Position numbers and translations under genes: made by a program | Part shown: one piece after another, positions 11,693 through 22,547 of the stretch | Layout of the letters: every line of letters starts with the position of its first letter | Numbering within the stretch: position 1 is the first letter of the stretch | Source of the DNA: Ursus arctos | Taxonomy: Eukaryota; Chordata; Mammalia; Carnivora; Ursidae | Assembly: GCF_023065955.2 (NCBI RefSeq) | Contig: NW_026622985.1 | Location: forward strand, 1,138,001 to 1,202,000 | DNA length: 64,000 bases | Direction: 5' to 3' | Notes under the pieces: model-generated | What the model saw: only the letters and a program-made list of their open reading frames with translations | The model's database searches: none | Told to the model about the DNA's origin: nothing

Positions 11693-12174
11693 TATTAGTT
11701 TTCTTATTGCTGCTGTAACAAATTCCTATGAACTTAGTGGCTTAAAACAACATAAATTTATTATCTCACAGTTCTGGAGGTCAGAAGTTTCACTGAGCAG
11801 ATATCAAGGTGTCAGCTGCAGCACTATATTCTTTCTGGAGGCTCTAGAGGAGAATCTTTTTTCTAGAATTTTCCACCTTCTAGAGGCCACCTGTGTTCCT
11901 GGCCTCACAGCCCCTTCCTCCATCTTCAAAGCCAGCAGTCTATCCCTCCAAGTCTGTCTCTTTCTCTGACTTCTGCTTCCGTTGTCACACCTCCTTCTCT
12001 GATTCTGATCCTTTAGCCTCCCTCTGAGGACCTTTAAGTACATTGAGGCCACCTGGATAATCCAGAGTAATCTCCCCACCTTAATATCCTTAGGTCAATT
12101 TAATCACATCTGTGAAGCCCTTTTGCCATATTAAGTAACATATTCACTGGTTCTGGGGATTAGGACATGGACAT
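11693..12174 (-). mobile_element. Older LTR-type repeat, minus, interrupted by another LTR
   Basis: Starts 'attagttttcttattgctgc', has 'aacaacataaatttattatc' and 'cacagttctggaggtcag', a central pyrimidine-rich portion, then 'ggataatccagagtaatctc' and 'ggattaggacatggacat'. The expected continuation ('cttttggggggattattctg') resumes at about 12580, after the second LTR. Confidence 0.75.
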
Positions 12175-12580
12175 TTGTTACAGGCTGAATTGTGTTCCTC
12201 CAGAATTCATATATTGAAGTTCTAATCCTCAGTACCTCATACTGTGACTGTGTTTGGAGATGGGGTCTTTAAAGAGATAATTAAGTTGACATAAGGTCAT
12301 TTGGGTGGGCCCTAATTCAATACAACTGATGTCCTTATAAGAAGAGGAAATTTGGACACAGACACACACAGAAGGAACATGATGTGAAGTTACAGGGAGA
12401 AGACAGCTGTCCACAGCCAAGGAAAGAGGTCCCAGAAGAAAACCAACCCACCAAAACCTTGATCTGAGACTTTCAGCCTCAAGAATCATGAGAAAATAAG
12501 CGTCTGTTGAAACTACCCAGTCTGTTGTAATTTCTGTGTCATAGTCTGTATTATGGCAACCCTAGCAAACTAATATAACA
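12175..12580 (+). mobile_element. MLT1-type MaLR LTR, plus, nested in an older LTR
   Basis: Begins 'tgttacaggctgaattgtg' and ends 'ctagcaaactaatataaca' with the usual TG...CA termini. In between are 'ggtgggccctaattcaat' and 'gatgtccttataagaagag'. It splits the minus-strand LTR at 11693-12174, whose remaining end follows at about 12580-12612, so it inserted later. Confidence 0.8.
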
Positions 12581-12853
12581 TCTTTTGGGGGGATTATTCT
12601 GTTGACCACAGGAGTTATGGTCTAAAGTTTGTCTAATTTTAGTGTACTTTGGGAGACATAAGAAATCAGAGGCCTACTTGCACCGAAGTGCTTAAATGAG
12701 CTGAGATGTATAAGCCACTTTGTAGTTGAAAGGCTCTGAATTCAGAATGTGACATGGACCTCTTTTGAAGACAGTTGGGAGCCAGTAGGCATTTTTTTTG
12801 ATGAGAGCAGACTGGAGCTGAGTTAGGATTTTGAGCACTGGTAGTTTGTCTAC

Positions 12854-13198
12854 AACAGACACTCTCCTTTTTTTTATTTTTTATTTTATTATGATACGTT
12901 AGTCACCATACAGTACATCATTGGTTTGTGATGTAGTGTTCCATGATTCATTGTTTGCATATAACACCCAGTGCTCTGTGCAATACGCGTCCTCCTCACT
13001 ACCCTTCAATGGGTTAGCCCGTCCCCCCTCCCACTCCCCTCTAAAACCCTCAGTTTGTTTCCCAGTGTCCATAGTCTCTCATGGTTTATCTCCCCCTGTT
13101 TCCCCCCCACCTTCATTTTTCCCTTCCTTCTCCTAACAATCTCCCTGCTATTCCTTATGTTTCACAAATAAGCGAAACCATATAACAGACACTCTCCT
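12854..13198 (-). mobile_element. Short 5'-truncated LINE-1 3' end, minus, with 15-bp TSD
   Basis: AACAGACACTCTCCT at 12854-12868 is repeated at 13184-13198. Between them is a T-rich tail followed by the reverse complement of the carnivore L1 3'UTR ('tcaccatacagtacatcatt', 'atagtctctcatggtttat'). The pyrimidine-rich composition is the L1 purine-rich tract read in reverse. The two open frames at 12921-13171 are not genes. Confidence 0.92.
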
Positions 13199-13552
13199 GA
13201 CAGATGAGAAACTGGACCAAACTGCAGACAGTGGTAGAGAGGTAACTGCATGGGGTTCCCATGGTGTATGGACATGGTCCTCCCTGGGTGCAGACCATAA
13301 GGAGTCTACTGTCTCAAAGGAATTTACAAACCATCACAAAGTTGACTAAATACATGTCCTTTTTATAATTGTATTTTGCTAGAAATCCTGCACAATGTTA
13401 GTGATAGACTCCTGCTCCTCTGGTTTGGAGGGAGGGGTGGGAGTGAGAGTGAAGCTTCCTCCCTCCCCCAACACGCACCATTGTGGTCACATGGTGTTAG
13501 AAGTGACTGGGAAGGAAGAAGGTAGAAGAAGAGACATTGTGTTATAGGATCA

Positions 13553-14028
13553 CAAAAACATTTGTGAGATAATGCTAAGTGAAATAAGTCAAGCAGAGAA
13601 AGACAATTATCATATGGCTTCTCTCATCTGTGGAACATAAGAACTAGGAAGATCGGTAGGCGAAGAAAGGGATAAAGAAAGGGGGGTAATCAGAAGGGGG
13701 AATGAAGCATGAGAGACTATGGGCTCTGAGAAACAAACTGAGGGCTTCAGAGGGGAAGGGGGTGGGGGAATGGGCTAGACTGGTGATGGGTAGTAAGGAG
13801 GGCACATATTGCATGGTGCACTGGGTGTTATACGCAACTAATGAATCATGGAACTTTACATCAAAAACCAGGGATGTACTGTATGGCGACTAACATAATA
13901 TAATAAAAAATATTTTAAAAAACAAAAAACCAGGGATGTACTGTGTGGTGACTAACATAATATAATAAAAAAATATTATAATAAAAAAAATACAAAAAAA
14001 CAAAAAAAAACCCCAAAAACATTTGTGA
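13553..14028 (+). mobile_element. 5'-truncated LINE-1 3' end, plus, with 15-bp TSD and duplicated tail
   Basis: CAAAAACATTTGTGA is present at 13553-13567 and 14014-14028. The insert begins in the ORF2 tail/3'UTR ('gctaagtgaaataagtcaag'), passes the G-rich tract and ends with 'ccagggatgtactgtatgg' and an A-rich tail. The terminal piece of about 60 bp (about 13866-13980) is present twice in tandem. Confidence 0.93.
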
Positions 14029-14064
14029 AAACAATTATTTCATGTGTTTCTCCTCCATGAGCCC

Positions 14065-14185
14065 ACAGCAACATGAGGACAGTGGTTGTGTTTGTGTTGA
14101 TTATCACTGTATGATGGCCTAGAACAGTGTATGGCATATAATAGGCCCTGAAAATATTTTGTGAATTAATTAATTAATTAATTCC
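14065..14185 (+). mobile_element. L2/MIR-type 3' end with (AATT)n
   Basis: 'cctagaacagtgtatggcat' then 'ataggccctgaaaatatttt' follows the pattern of the conserved 3' end shared by L2 and MIR-type elements. It ends in a short AATT tandem repeat (about 14163-14182). Confidence 0.5.
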
Positions 14186-14289
14186 ATATGGAAGGGACTT
14201 TGGAGAATGAGATGAAGTTGACTTATCATTTATACATTACTTTGTAATTTCTGAAGGATTTCCATGTTCTTTTCTCATTTGATCCAAGC

Positions 14290-14512
14290 ATGTGAGGTTG
14301 CTAGTATTTGGAGGACTCTGACATGATGGTCCCATTCAGGGAGGCACAGGGATATGCCCACGAGCATGTGATCAATGGCAAGACTGAGACTAGAAAGCAG
14401 TGCTCTGATCTGTCCCATTGTGTTCAGCTGCCTACTTTTCCAGATTAAGAAAGTAAGGTCTACGGAGGTAAAATAATCTTCACAGGGTCACACAACTAGT
14501 TCATATGAAAAT
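14290..14512 (-). mobile_element. Probable MIR remnants, minus orientation
   Basis: 'ttcacagggtcacacaacta' near 14480 is the reverse complement of the MIR core. The preceding 'gactagaaagcagtgctctg' resembles an inverted MIR head. Strongly diverged. Confidence 0.4.
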
Positions 14513-16583
14513 CAAAATCATGGTGAAAATCTATCAGGTAAAAACAAAGAATATTTTTTTCAATGACTTTTCTGCATTTTAAAAATTCTGGTCCAAGGCA
14601 TATTCCTTTGCCACTCTGTAACCATACTTTCCCTACCAGGATGTTCCTTTAGAATAAGTGAAATGAATTTGAATTTGGGGATCTTTGTTTATGTGACTAT
14701 TGAAAGGCCATCAACCTTATTTGCTTTATTCATATTCTCTTAGGAAAATTGTGTATCTATCTTGTAAAGACAGTTTGGCACTCTCTTTCATGTCTTTCCA
14801 GTATATTCAAAACAAGAAGAAATAATTCCAGTCTGGAAATGGCTTATACTGAAATGCCCAGAGCTAGAAGTACTTGGTATGAATCGTCCCTGACCAGCGA
14901 TCCACAGACTTGGGAACAAAGAGGGGCAAAATTGATGGGATCTTCCCAGTGCATGAGAGGCAGTAGGCCCTTGAGATCCAGTTATTCCCTGGGTCCTTAC
15001 AGCTGTCCTCATGTTTTAATGCTATTGCACTGAAAAAAGGTCAACATCTGCATGTCTTTCTTTGTTACTGGGCAACACTCAGTACCTCAGTGATGGAGAA
15101 GGACAGACAGAGCATTTGATTGTCCTGAGAGGGCAGTTAGAATATTAAAACAAAATATTAAAACAAAAAAGAAAAAAAATTACCTTGTTCAGAAGCACCT
15201 TCTGTCTGAATCATCCTACTAAGTCATTTCATTAAAAGGGATTCTTATTTTCATAGAATTCTAAATATTGCTGCTTTGGAAGAGTGAAACCTTCTGGGTA
15301 ACTGTTGTGTTAAGCAGGACTACTTACTCTGGTTCTTTGGAAACAGATACAAAAATTGTAATTATTTTAAAAAATAATTTATTATTCATCCTTGAGTAAT
15401 AAACACATCCTTTATTTGTGTTAAATATTAGAGATATTTCTTTCCTTTTAGATAGCCTCTCCTGTTGGCAATATTTTCAAATACAATATATTCTAAGAGA
15501 ATAGATTTTATTTCAAACAATGAGACATCTTCATCCTATGTATCTGTGGCAAACTGTTGCTTAAAATATTTGCTTCTTGTCCTGTTGAAGGATTATAGAA
15601 CCCCACCAAAGCACAGCTCAGACAAGGGCATAGGACTGACTTTCACCAATGAAGAGTAAGCAAAAGTGACAGGTGTCATTCCAAGCAGAAGGATTATGAG
15701 CCAGTGTGGTCTTCTGTCCTGGGTGGAGTATCTCATCTGGGGTCAAGCAGACACACTATGTGGAGCAGGCAAGCACTTCATCCACAGGGGACATGAAACA
15801 TGAGCAAGAAATAAACATTTGTTGCTGAAAGCCTGAGGATTGGGGTTGTTGTTACTCAAGCATGACTCCAACCATCCTGACTCAAACACAGTGCAGTGGT
15901 CTCTCCAACAATAATTTCTCATTTGAACAATGAGATATCCTGGATATCCTGTTTATTGGCTTTGAAGAGAGCAGTGGTTGGTGCTTTCTTTGGTATATCC
16001 AAGCTCCTCGATGTTACCTCTCAGATCTCAGTTCTAGTCCCATAGCCCTTGAAAGTTCTTTTCAGATAACTCTTGTCCTTGATGATGTTTTCTTCCTCAC
16101 TCTTCTCTTCCTGACTTTGTTTACATTATAAAGGATTTGCTTATAGGCAAAAGATGGTTTCAGTGAACACAGCTTTATATAGTCCTTACGTTTTTAAACT
16201 ATCTTACAGTATTTAAAACAAGTCATTATTTATTTTATGCAGGACAAGTACTTTTGAATATCTTTGCTGATAGTAACATTATTTCATGAGAATTTACCCA
16301 AATGTAGATGGGATAGGATCAGTATATCTATCTCTCAGTCTCCATAAATCAAAGGTAATAACAGTCAAATGACATAGAATTTGATAAGTCCACCTTCTTT
16401 GTGTTAATGTATCCATTCTTATTGACCATGAAGATATGAAGTTGTAGTGCATTAACAAAGCAACTAAAGTTTACTTTTCCTCATTTCTCCAGGCTTTACA
16501 TATTCCACAGAAAGACCTAACTTTGTGAATACAGCTTGACTTGGTTTTAAGTCATTTATAGCCATGGCTTGTGGTTGTTTACA
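14513..16583. other. 2 kb AT-rich unassigned DNA
   Basis: No Can-SINE, L1 or LTR recognised. Open frames up to 94 codons (14749-15033) are overlapped by antisense frames and carry no domain. Nothing else supported. Confidence 0.5.
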
Positions 16584-16614
16584 TTAAAACAAAACAAAAC
16601 AAAACAAAAAAAAC
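16584..16614 (+). repeat. (AAAAC)n simple repeat
   Basis: Several units of AAAAC followed by an A run, 26 bp upstream of the 5' end of a large LINE-1 copy. Confidence 0.9.
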
Positions 16615-17004
16615 CCTAAGGAATCTTCAAAACAACTACTGGAGGGGAGGAGTTATGGTGGTGGAGTACTAGAGGGACCTGAGCTTGCCTTGTCCCTTGA
16701 ACAGGGCTAGATCAACATCCAACTATTTTGAACAACTAGGAATATAATCTAAGGGTTAAGAAAACAATCTCCACAGTTGGAGGGAGAGAATGTGGCAGAT
16801 GCAAGATTTGGAGCCATGAATTCAGGGAGAGGAAAGTTGCAGGGCCATAAAGGGGAGGGAACCCTTTTCGCAGAGCAACGTCAGGGAGAGGGAGAGAGTG
16901 GGAGAAGAGTGTAGTGGGTAGGGATTGCACAGTAAGCCATCTGAGAAGATCCCTTGGTCACACTGGGAAAGATCGCTCCCCTTCCTGGAGTACATCTGGA
17001 AGAG

Positions 17005-17420
17005 CGTTTTTTTTGCTTCTCCAAGAACAAAAGGCCAGCTGGGACCCATTGAGCAGCACTCAACAACAGGGACAGAGGTGTGTGCAGAGGACAAATAACC
17101 CTGCAGCAGTTTTTCTCTGTGAGCCACAATAGGCTTAAACCACCATGTGCACACGGAGAGGCTGCTTTTCTGGAACAGGACGGAACAGAGAGCAGAGACA
17201 TGGGCTGACTGCAGATAACCTGGCCACGGCTTTTCGCTGTCTGCCACGATAGCTTCAAGCCTTTGTGTGACTGCTTTTCTGGGACAGAATGGAGTAGGGG
17301 ACTGAGTTGCACGCTGCCGGCAGGTAACCTTGTTGGAGCTTTTTGCCGTGCATCGCAATAAACTCCATCGTCCGTGTGCACACTGTGCCATTGCTTTTCT
17401 GGGACAGGACAGTGCTGGGC
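17005..17420 (+). repeat. Tandem monomers in L1 5'UTR (about 110-120 bp)
   Basis: Three successive units share the landmarks 'tttttctctgtgagccacaa', 'cttttcgctgtctgccacga' and 'tttttgccgtgcatcgcaat' at about 17109, 17230 and 17340 (spacings of 120 and 110 bp). Each is followed by 'tgcttttctgggacag'-like text. Repeated 5'UTR units are known promoter monomers in rodent L1s. Here the repetition is seen directly; a promoter role is inference. Confidence 0.8.
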
Positions 17421-17961
17421 GCACCAAGAGGCTCTTCTCTGGGGGAGGGGAGTGGGTCTTCACCTTCTTCCAAGCCCTTTAAAGTTTGGAGTTTTGAATC
17501 CCAGCCACCAGCCAGAGACAAAATACTGGAGATCTGTGGCACTGGGGGTGTGGATGGCCCAGGAACACACAGGTTAAGTGCAGGGAACCGAAAAAAGCCT
17601 GGGACACAGGAGACTGTTCACTTTTCCAAGTGGGCCTCCTGAACAGCAGTGGCCAGGAGTTCCCCTCCCCAGGGACCAGAGGGTGGGGTGATGCCATATT
17701 GCCCCTCCACCACCCCTCCCTCCCCTCACCCCAGCCACCCGCAGTTTCTACACAGAACCATCAGTGAAAGGTGGATTCCCCTATATTAAGCCCCTCCTCC
17801 CTGCACCTGGCAGGAGCATCTTTACAGGGGCAATCTGCTTGTGAGCCAGCTCAGCAGGCCTCTCTTCCTCAGAAGACCAACACAGGCTCCCCAGATGTAC
17901 TCAGTCTACTGATTAAAGAGTGCTCAGAGTGTCAGCTTCTGGTGGAAATAGGACAAAGATT

Positions 17962-18179
17962 GCTTCTTTCTATTTTTTCTTAATTTTTTAAATTAAAATT
18001 TTTAATTTTTCTATTTATTTTTCATTTTTTATCTTTTATTATATGTATTTTTTCTTTTTTCCCCAACTCTTTCTCTCTCTCTTTCTTTTTTGTCTCAGGC
18101 TTATAATTTTTTGTTTATTTGTTGGTTTGTTTACTTCTCTTATTTTTCAGATCCTGCTTCTGAAATTTTTTTAAAGTTT
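17962..18179 (+). repeat. T-rich low-complexity segment inside L1 5'UTR
   Basis: Long runs of T with TTTC and TTTA units. It continues beyond the Can-SINE to about 18555. The related full-length L1 has only a short T-rich segment at the equivalent site (about 35775-35805), so this part is expanded in copy A. Confidence 0.75.
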
Positions 18180-18388
18180 ATTAATTTTTTAAAGATTTTT
18201 AAAAATTCATTTGAGATAGAGAGATACACAGAGAAAGAAAGCAAGAGGAGGGGGAGAGGCAGAGGGAGAGGGAGAACCAGACTCCCCACTGACCCAGGAA
18301 CCCCACATGGGGCTCAATCCCGGGACCTGGAGATCATGAGCTGAGCCGAAGGCAGATGCTTAACCATCTGAGCCACACAGGTGCCCCT
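18180..18388 (-). mobile_element. Can-SINE, minus, nested in L1 copy A
   Basis: 'ttaaagatttttaaaaattc' tail, GA-rich body, 'ggctcaatcccgggacctgg', 'agctgagccgaaggcagatg' and inverted head 'acacaggtgcccc'. It sits in the T-rich part of the L1 5'UTR, so it is younger than that L1. Confidence 0.92.
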
Positions 18389-18793
18389 GGCTTCCTAAAT
18401 TTTGTTTTCCTTTAATTCTTTCCTTACTCCTTTTTCCTTCTTTTTTTCTTATTCTTTGGAATCAGGCTTACAGTTTTTTGTCTGTCTGTTTGCATTTTTG
18501 TTCTTTTCCCTCTTCCCTGGGCTTGGATCATGCTTTTATTTACTTATTTTATTTTCTAGGCTTATCTTAACAAACAAATCAAAGCACATCTAATTGAAGG
18601 TCCAAACACCCCCCACTGCAGGCAAGGAGGAGCTCTGTAGAGGACGGACTACTGGGAAAGAGCAGCCAAAACTCAACAACATATGTACAGAGCACACACC
18701 AGAAACACTTCCTGAAGTTTGTTGTTGCTGTTATTGTTGTTTTTGTTGTTATTTTTTAAGTTTTTCTTTCTTCTTTTCTTTTCTGGACAAAAG

Positions 18794-19626
18794 GATGAGA
18801 CAGAGAAATTCACCCCAAAAGAAGGAACGGGAGATAGTGCTCACAGCCAGGGATTTAATCAATAAGGATATAAGCAAGATGTCTGAATAGAATTTAAAAC
18901 AATTATAAAGATACCAGTTGGGGTTGATAAAAGTATAGAAGACTAGAGAATCCCTTACTGTAGAGATAAAAGAACTAAAATCTAGTCAGGCTGAAATTAA
19001 AAATGTTATAACTGAGATGCAGTCCCAAGTGGAGACCATAAAAAATGAGGACAAATGAAGCAGAAGAGTGAATCAGTGATGTAGAAGATAATGACGGAAA
19101 ATAATGAAGCTGAAAAGAAAAGGGAAAGAAAATTATTCAATCATGAAGGTAGACTTAGAGAACTCAGCAATTCCATAACGCAAAATAATATCCATATTCT
19201 AGTAGTTCCAGAAGAAGAAGAACAAGGAAAAAGGGGCAGATGGTTTGTTTGAACAAATTGTAGCTGAGAACTTCCCTAATCTGGGGAAGGAAACAGGCAT
19301 TCAAATCCAAGAGGCACAGAGAACTCCCCTTAAAATCAATAAAATAAGTGAACACCTCCACATTTATAGTGAAACTTGCAAATTACAAGGATAAGGAGAA
19401 AATTCTGAAAGCAGCTCGGGACAAGAGGTCCGTAACCTACAAGGGTAGACACATAAGGCAGGCAGCAGACCTGTCCATAGAGACCTGGCAGACCAGAAAG
19501 GACTGCCATGATATATTGAACATGCTAAGTGGGAAAAACATGCAGCCAAGAATACTTTATCCAGCAAGGCTGTCATTCAGAATAGAAGGCGAGATTAAAG
19601 AGTTTCAAAGATAAACAAAAAGTAAA
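18794..19626 (+). pseudogene. LINE-1 ORF1 remnant (copy A)
   Basis: ORF1 encodes the L1 RNA-binding chaperone (coiled coil, RRM, C-terminal domain) that coats L1 RNA. Starting near 'atgagacagagaaattcacc', the frame shows the expected N-terminal text, then is broken by stops (for example TAG after 'atgtctgaa' at about 18887). The intact C-terminal part at 19348-19614 carries the ILKAARDK and SFRIEGEI-like motifs of the C-terminal domain. It aligns with ORF1 of the copies at 22.5-23.4 kb and 36-37 kb. Not functional. Confidence 0.85.
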
Positions 19627-22470
19627 GGCTTGAAGTCAGGCATTGTGATGCCCCCAGCTTTGTTTGTTTGTTTGTTTCTCCCCCCCCCCCCAACATTCCC
19701 CTGCCTATTCGAGGTCTTTTCTGGTTCCATAAAAATTTTATGGATTATTTGTTCCAGCTCTGTGAAAAATGTCAATGGTATTTTGATAAGGATTTGCATT
19801 GAATGTGTAGCTTGCCCTGGGCAGCATAGACATTTTAACAATATTTATTATTCCAATCCAAGAGCATGGAATATTTTTCCATCTCTTTGTGTCTTCCTCA
19901 GTTTCTTTCATAAGTGTTCTGTAGTTTCTAGAGTATAGATCCTTTGACTCTTTAGTTAGGTTTATTCCTAGGTGTCTAGTGGTTTTGGTGCAATTGCGAA
20001 TGTGATCGATTCTTTAATTTCTTTCTTCAGTCACATTGTTAGTGTATAGAAATGCAACCAATTTCTGTACATTGATTTTGTATCCTGCCATGTTGCTGAA
20101 TTCCTGTATGAGTTCTAGTCATTTGGGGGTGGAGTCTTTTGATTATTCCATATAAAGTATTAGGTCATCTGCAAAGAGAGAGAATTTGACTTCTTCTTTG
20201 CCAATTTTAATGCCTTTTATTTCTTTTTATTGTCTGATTGCTGAGGCTAGAACTTCTAGTTCTACGCTGAACAATAGTGGTAAGAATGGGCATCCCTGTC
20301 ATGTTCCTGACCTTAAGAGAAAAGCTCTCAGTTTTTCCCATTGTGAATGATATTCACTGTGGGCTTTTCATAGATGACTTTTATGATGTTGAGGTATGTT
20401 CCCTCTATCCCTATACTTTGAAGAGTTTTAATCAAGAAAGGATGCTGTATTTTGTCAAATGCTTTTTCTGCATCAGTTGAGAGGATCCGGTTTCTTTTCT
20501 CTTCTTTTATTAATGAACTCTATCATGTTGATTGATTTGTGACTGTTGAACCACCCTTGCATCTCAGGGATGAATCCCACCTGGTAGTGATGGATAATCT
20601 TTTTAATGTACTGATGGATCCTATTGGCTAGGATCTTCTTGAGTGTTTTGGCATCCATTTTTATCAGGGATGTTGGTCTGTAATTTTCCTTTTCAATGGG
20701 GTCTTTTTCTGGTTATGGGAGCAGAGTAATGCTGGCCTCATAGAACGAGTTTGGAAGTTTTTCTTCCCTTTCTATTTTTTGAAACAGCTTCAGTAGAATA
20801 GCTATGATTTTTTCTTTAAATGTTTGGTAGAATTCCCCTGGGAAGTCATCTGGCCCTGGACTCTTGTTTTTTGGGAGGTTTTTGATAACTGCTTCAATTT
20901 CCTTCCTGATTATTGGTCTGTTCAGATGTTCTACCTCTTCCTGTTTCAGTCTAGGTGGTTTATAAGTTTCCAGGAATGCATCCATTTCTTCCAGATTGCT
21001 TAATTTTTTTGGCATATAGTTGCTGATAGTAATTTCTTTTTTAAAGAACTTTATTTCTTTGACAGAGAGAGAGCAAGAGAGAGAGCACAAGCAGGCAGAG
21101 TGGCAGGGAGAGGGGGAGGAGAAGCAGGCTCCCCACTGAGCAGAGAGCTGTTATGGGGCTCAACCCAGGACCCTGGGATCATGAACTGAGCCAAAGGCAG
21201 ACACTTAACCGACTGAATCACCCAGGCACCCCACTGATGATAATTTCTAACAATTGTTTCTATTTCCTTGGTATTAGTCGTGATCTCTCCCCTTTCATTC
21301 ATGATTTTATTAATTTGGGTTCTTTCTCTTTTCTTTTGGATAAGCCTGGTCAGAGGTTTATCGATCTTATCAATTCTTTCAGCTTCTAGTTTCATTGATC
21401 TATTCTATTGTTAATCAGGTTTCTAGTTCATTGATGTCTGCTCTAATCTTTATTATTTCTCTTCTCCTCCTTAGTTTAGGCTTTATTTGCTGTTCTTTCT
21501 CCAGGTCCTTTAGGTGTAAGGTTAGCTTGTGCATTTGGGATTTTTATACTTTTTTTGGGAAAGGCTTGTATTGCTATGTATTCCCTCTTAGGACCGCCTT
21601 TGCAGTATCCCATAGGTTTTGAACCAATGAGTTTTCATTCTCATTGGTTTGCATGAATTGTTGGAGTTCTTCTTTAATTTCCTGGTTGACCCATTCATTG
21701 TTTAGCAGGATGCTCTTTAACTTCCAAGTGTTTGAGTTCCTTCTAAATTTCTTCTTGTGGTCGAGTTCCAGTTTTAAAGCATTGTGGTCTGAAAATATGC
21801 AGGGAATGATCTCAATCTTTTGGTATCAGTTGAGACCTGATTTGTGACCCAGTATGTGATCTGTTCTGGAGAAAGTTCCATATGCATTTGAGAAGAATGC
21901 ATATTGTGTTGTTTTAGGATGGAATGTTCTGTATATATCTGTGAAGTCCATCTGGTCCAATGTGTCATTCAAAGCTCTTGTTTCTTTTTTGATCTTCTGC
22001 TTAGATGATCTGTCCATTGCTGTGAGTGGAGTGTTGAAGTCTCCTACTATTAATGTATTATTATCAATATGTTTCTTTACTTTGGTTATTAATTGGTTTG
22101 TATAATTGGCTGCTCCCATGTTAGGGGTATAAATATTTACAATTGTTAGATCTTCTTGTTGGAGAGATGCTTTAAGTGTGATATAGTGTCCCTCTACATC
22201 TCTTACTACAGCCTTTGATTTAAAATCTAATTTGTTTGATATGAGGATTGCTACCCCAGCTTTCTTTTGAGGTTCATTAACATGGTAAATAGTTCTCCAT
22301 CTCCTCACTTTCAGTCTGGAGGTATCTTTAGGTTTAGAATGAGTCTATTGTAGACAGTATATGGATGGGTCCTGCTTTTTTATCCAATCTGATACCCTGT
22401 GTCTTTTTGTTGGAGCATTCAGCCCATTTACATTCAGAGTAACTATTGAAAGATATGAATTAAGTGCCAT
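19627..22470 (-). pseudogene. LINE-1 ORF2 remnant (copy B)
   Basis: ORF2 encodes the apurinic-like endonuclease and reverse transcriptase of L1. The start (MALNSYLSI...NVNGLNAP) lies at 22470. The endonuclease domain is readable at 22308-21826, with AGVAILI, GDFNTPL (about 22044) and DHILG (about 21861). The thumb-to-RT region at 21090-20713 carries KNKSPGPD and [14 protein letters not shown]. Stops and frameshifts separate these blocks, a Can-SINE interrupts it at 21038-21232, and the C-terminus is missing. Not functional. Confidence 0.9.
21038..21232 (-). mobile_element. Can-SINE, minus, inserted in L1 copy B ORF2
   Basis: T-rich tail, GA-rich body, 'caacccaggaccctgggatc' and inverted head ending 'cacccaggcacccc'. 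Flanked by imperfect direct repeats (ctgatagtaatttct at about 21023-21037; ctgatgataatttct at 21234-21248). Both elements point the same way, but the SINE interrupts the ORF2 coding sequence and is therefore younger. Confidence 0.93.
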
Positions 22471-22547
22471 TGTATTGCCTGTAAAGTCTCTGTTTCTGTA
22501 GATTGTCTCTGTTACTTTCTGGTCTATGTGACTCTTGGGGTCTCTCT

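Larger units (their letters stand above)
16640..19626 (+). mobile_element. LINE-1 copy A, 5' half (5'UTR plus ORF1), plus orientation
   Basis: The 5' terminus ('ggaggggaggagttatggtg') aligns with the start of the full-length L1 at 34487. It contains a 5'UTR with tandem monomers (about 17000-17420), a T-rich zone (about 17962-18555) holding a later Can-SINE, and a broken ORF1. It stops at about 19626, just at the end of ORF1, where a minus-strand L1 begins. A further ORF2 piece of the same orientation reappears at 25287-25525, so this copy was split. Confidence 0.88.

Noticed and set aside
19630..22000. Plus-strand hydrophobic frames at 19.6-22 kb
   Set aside because: They are antisense to ORF2 of L1 copy B.
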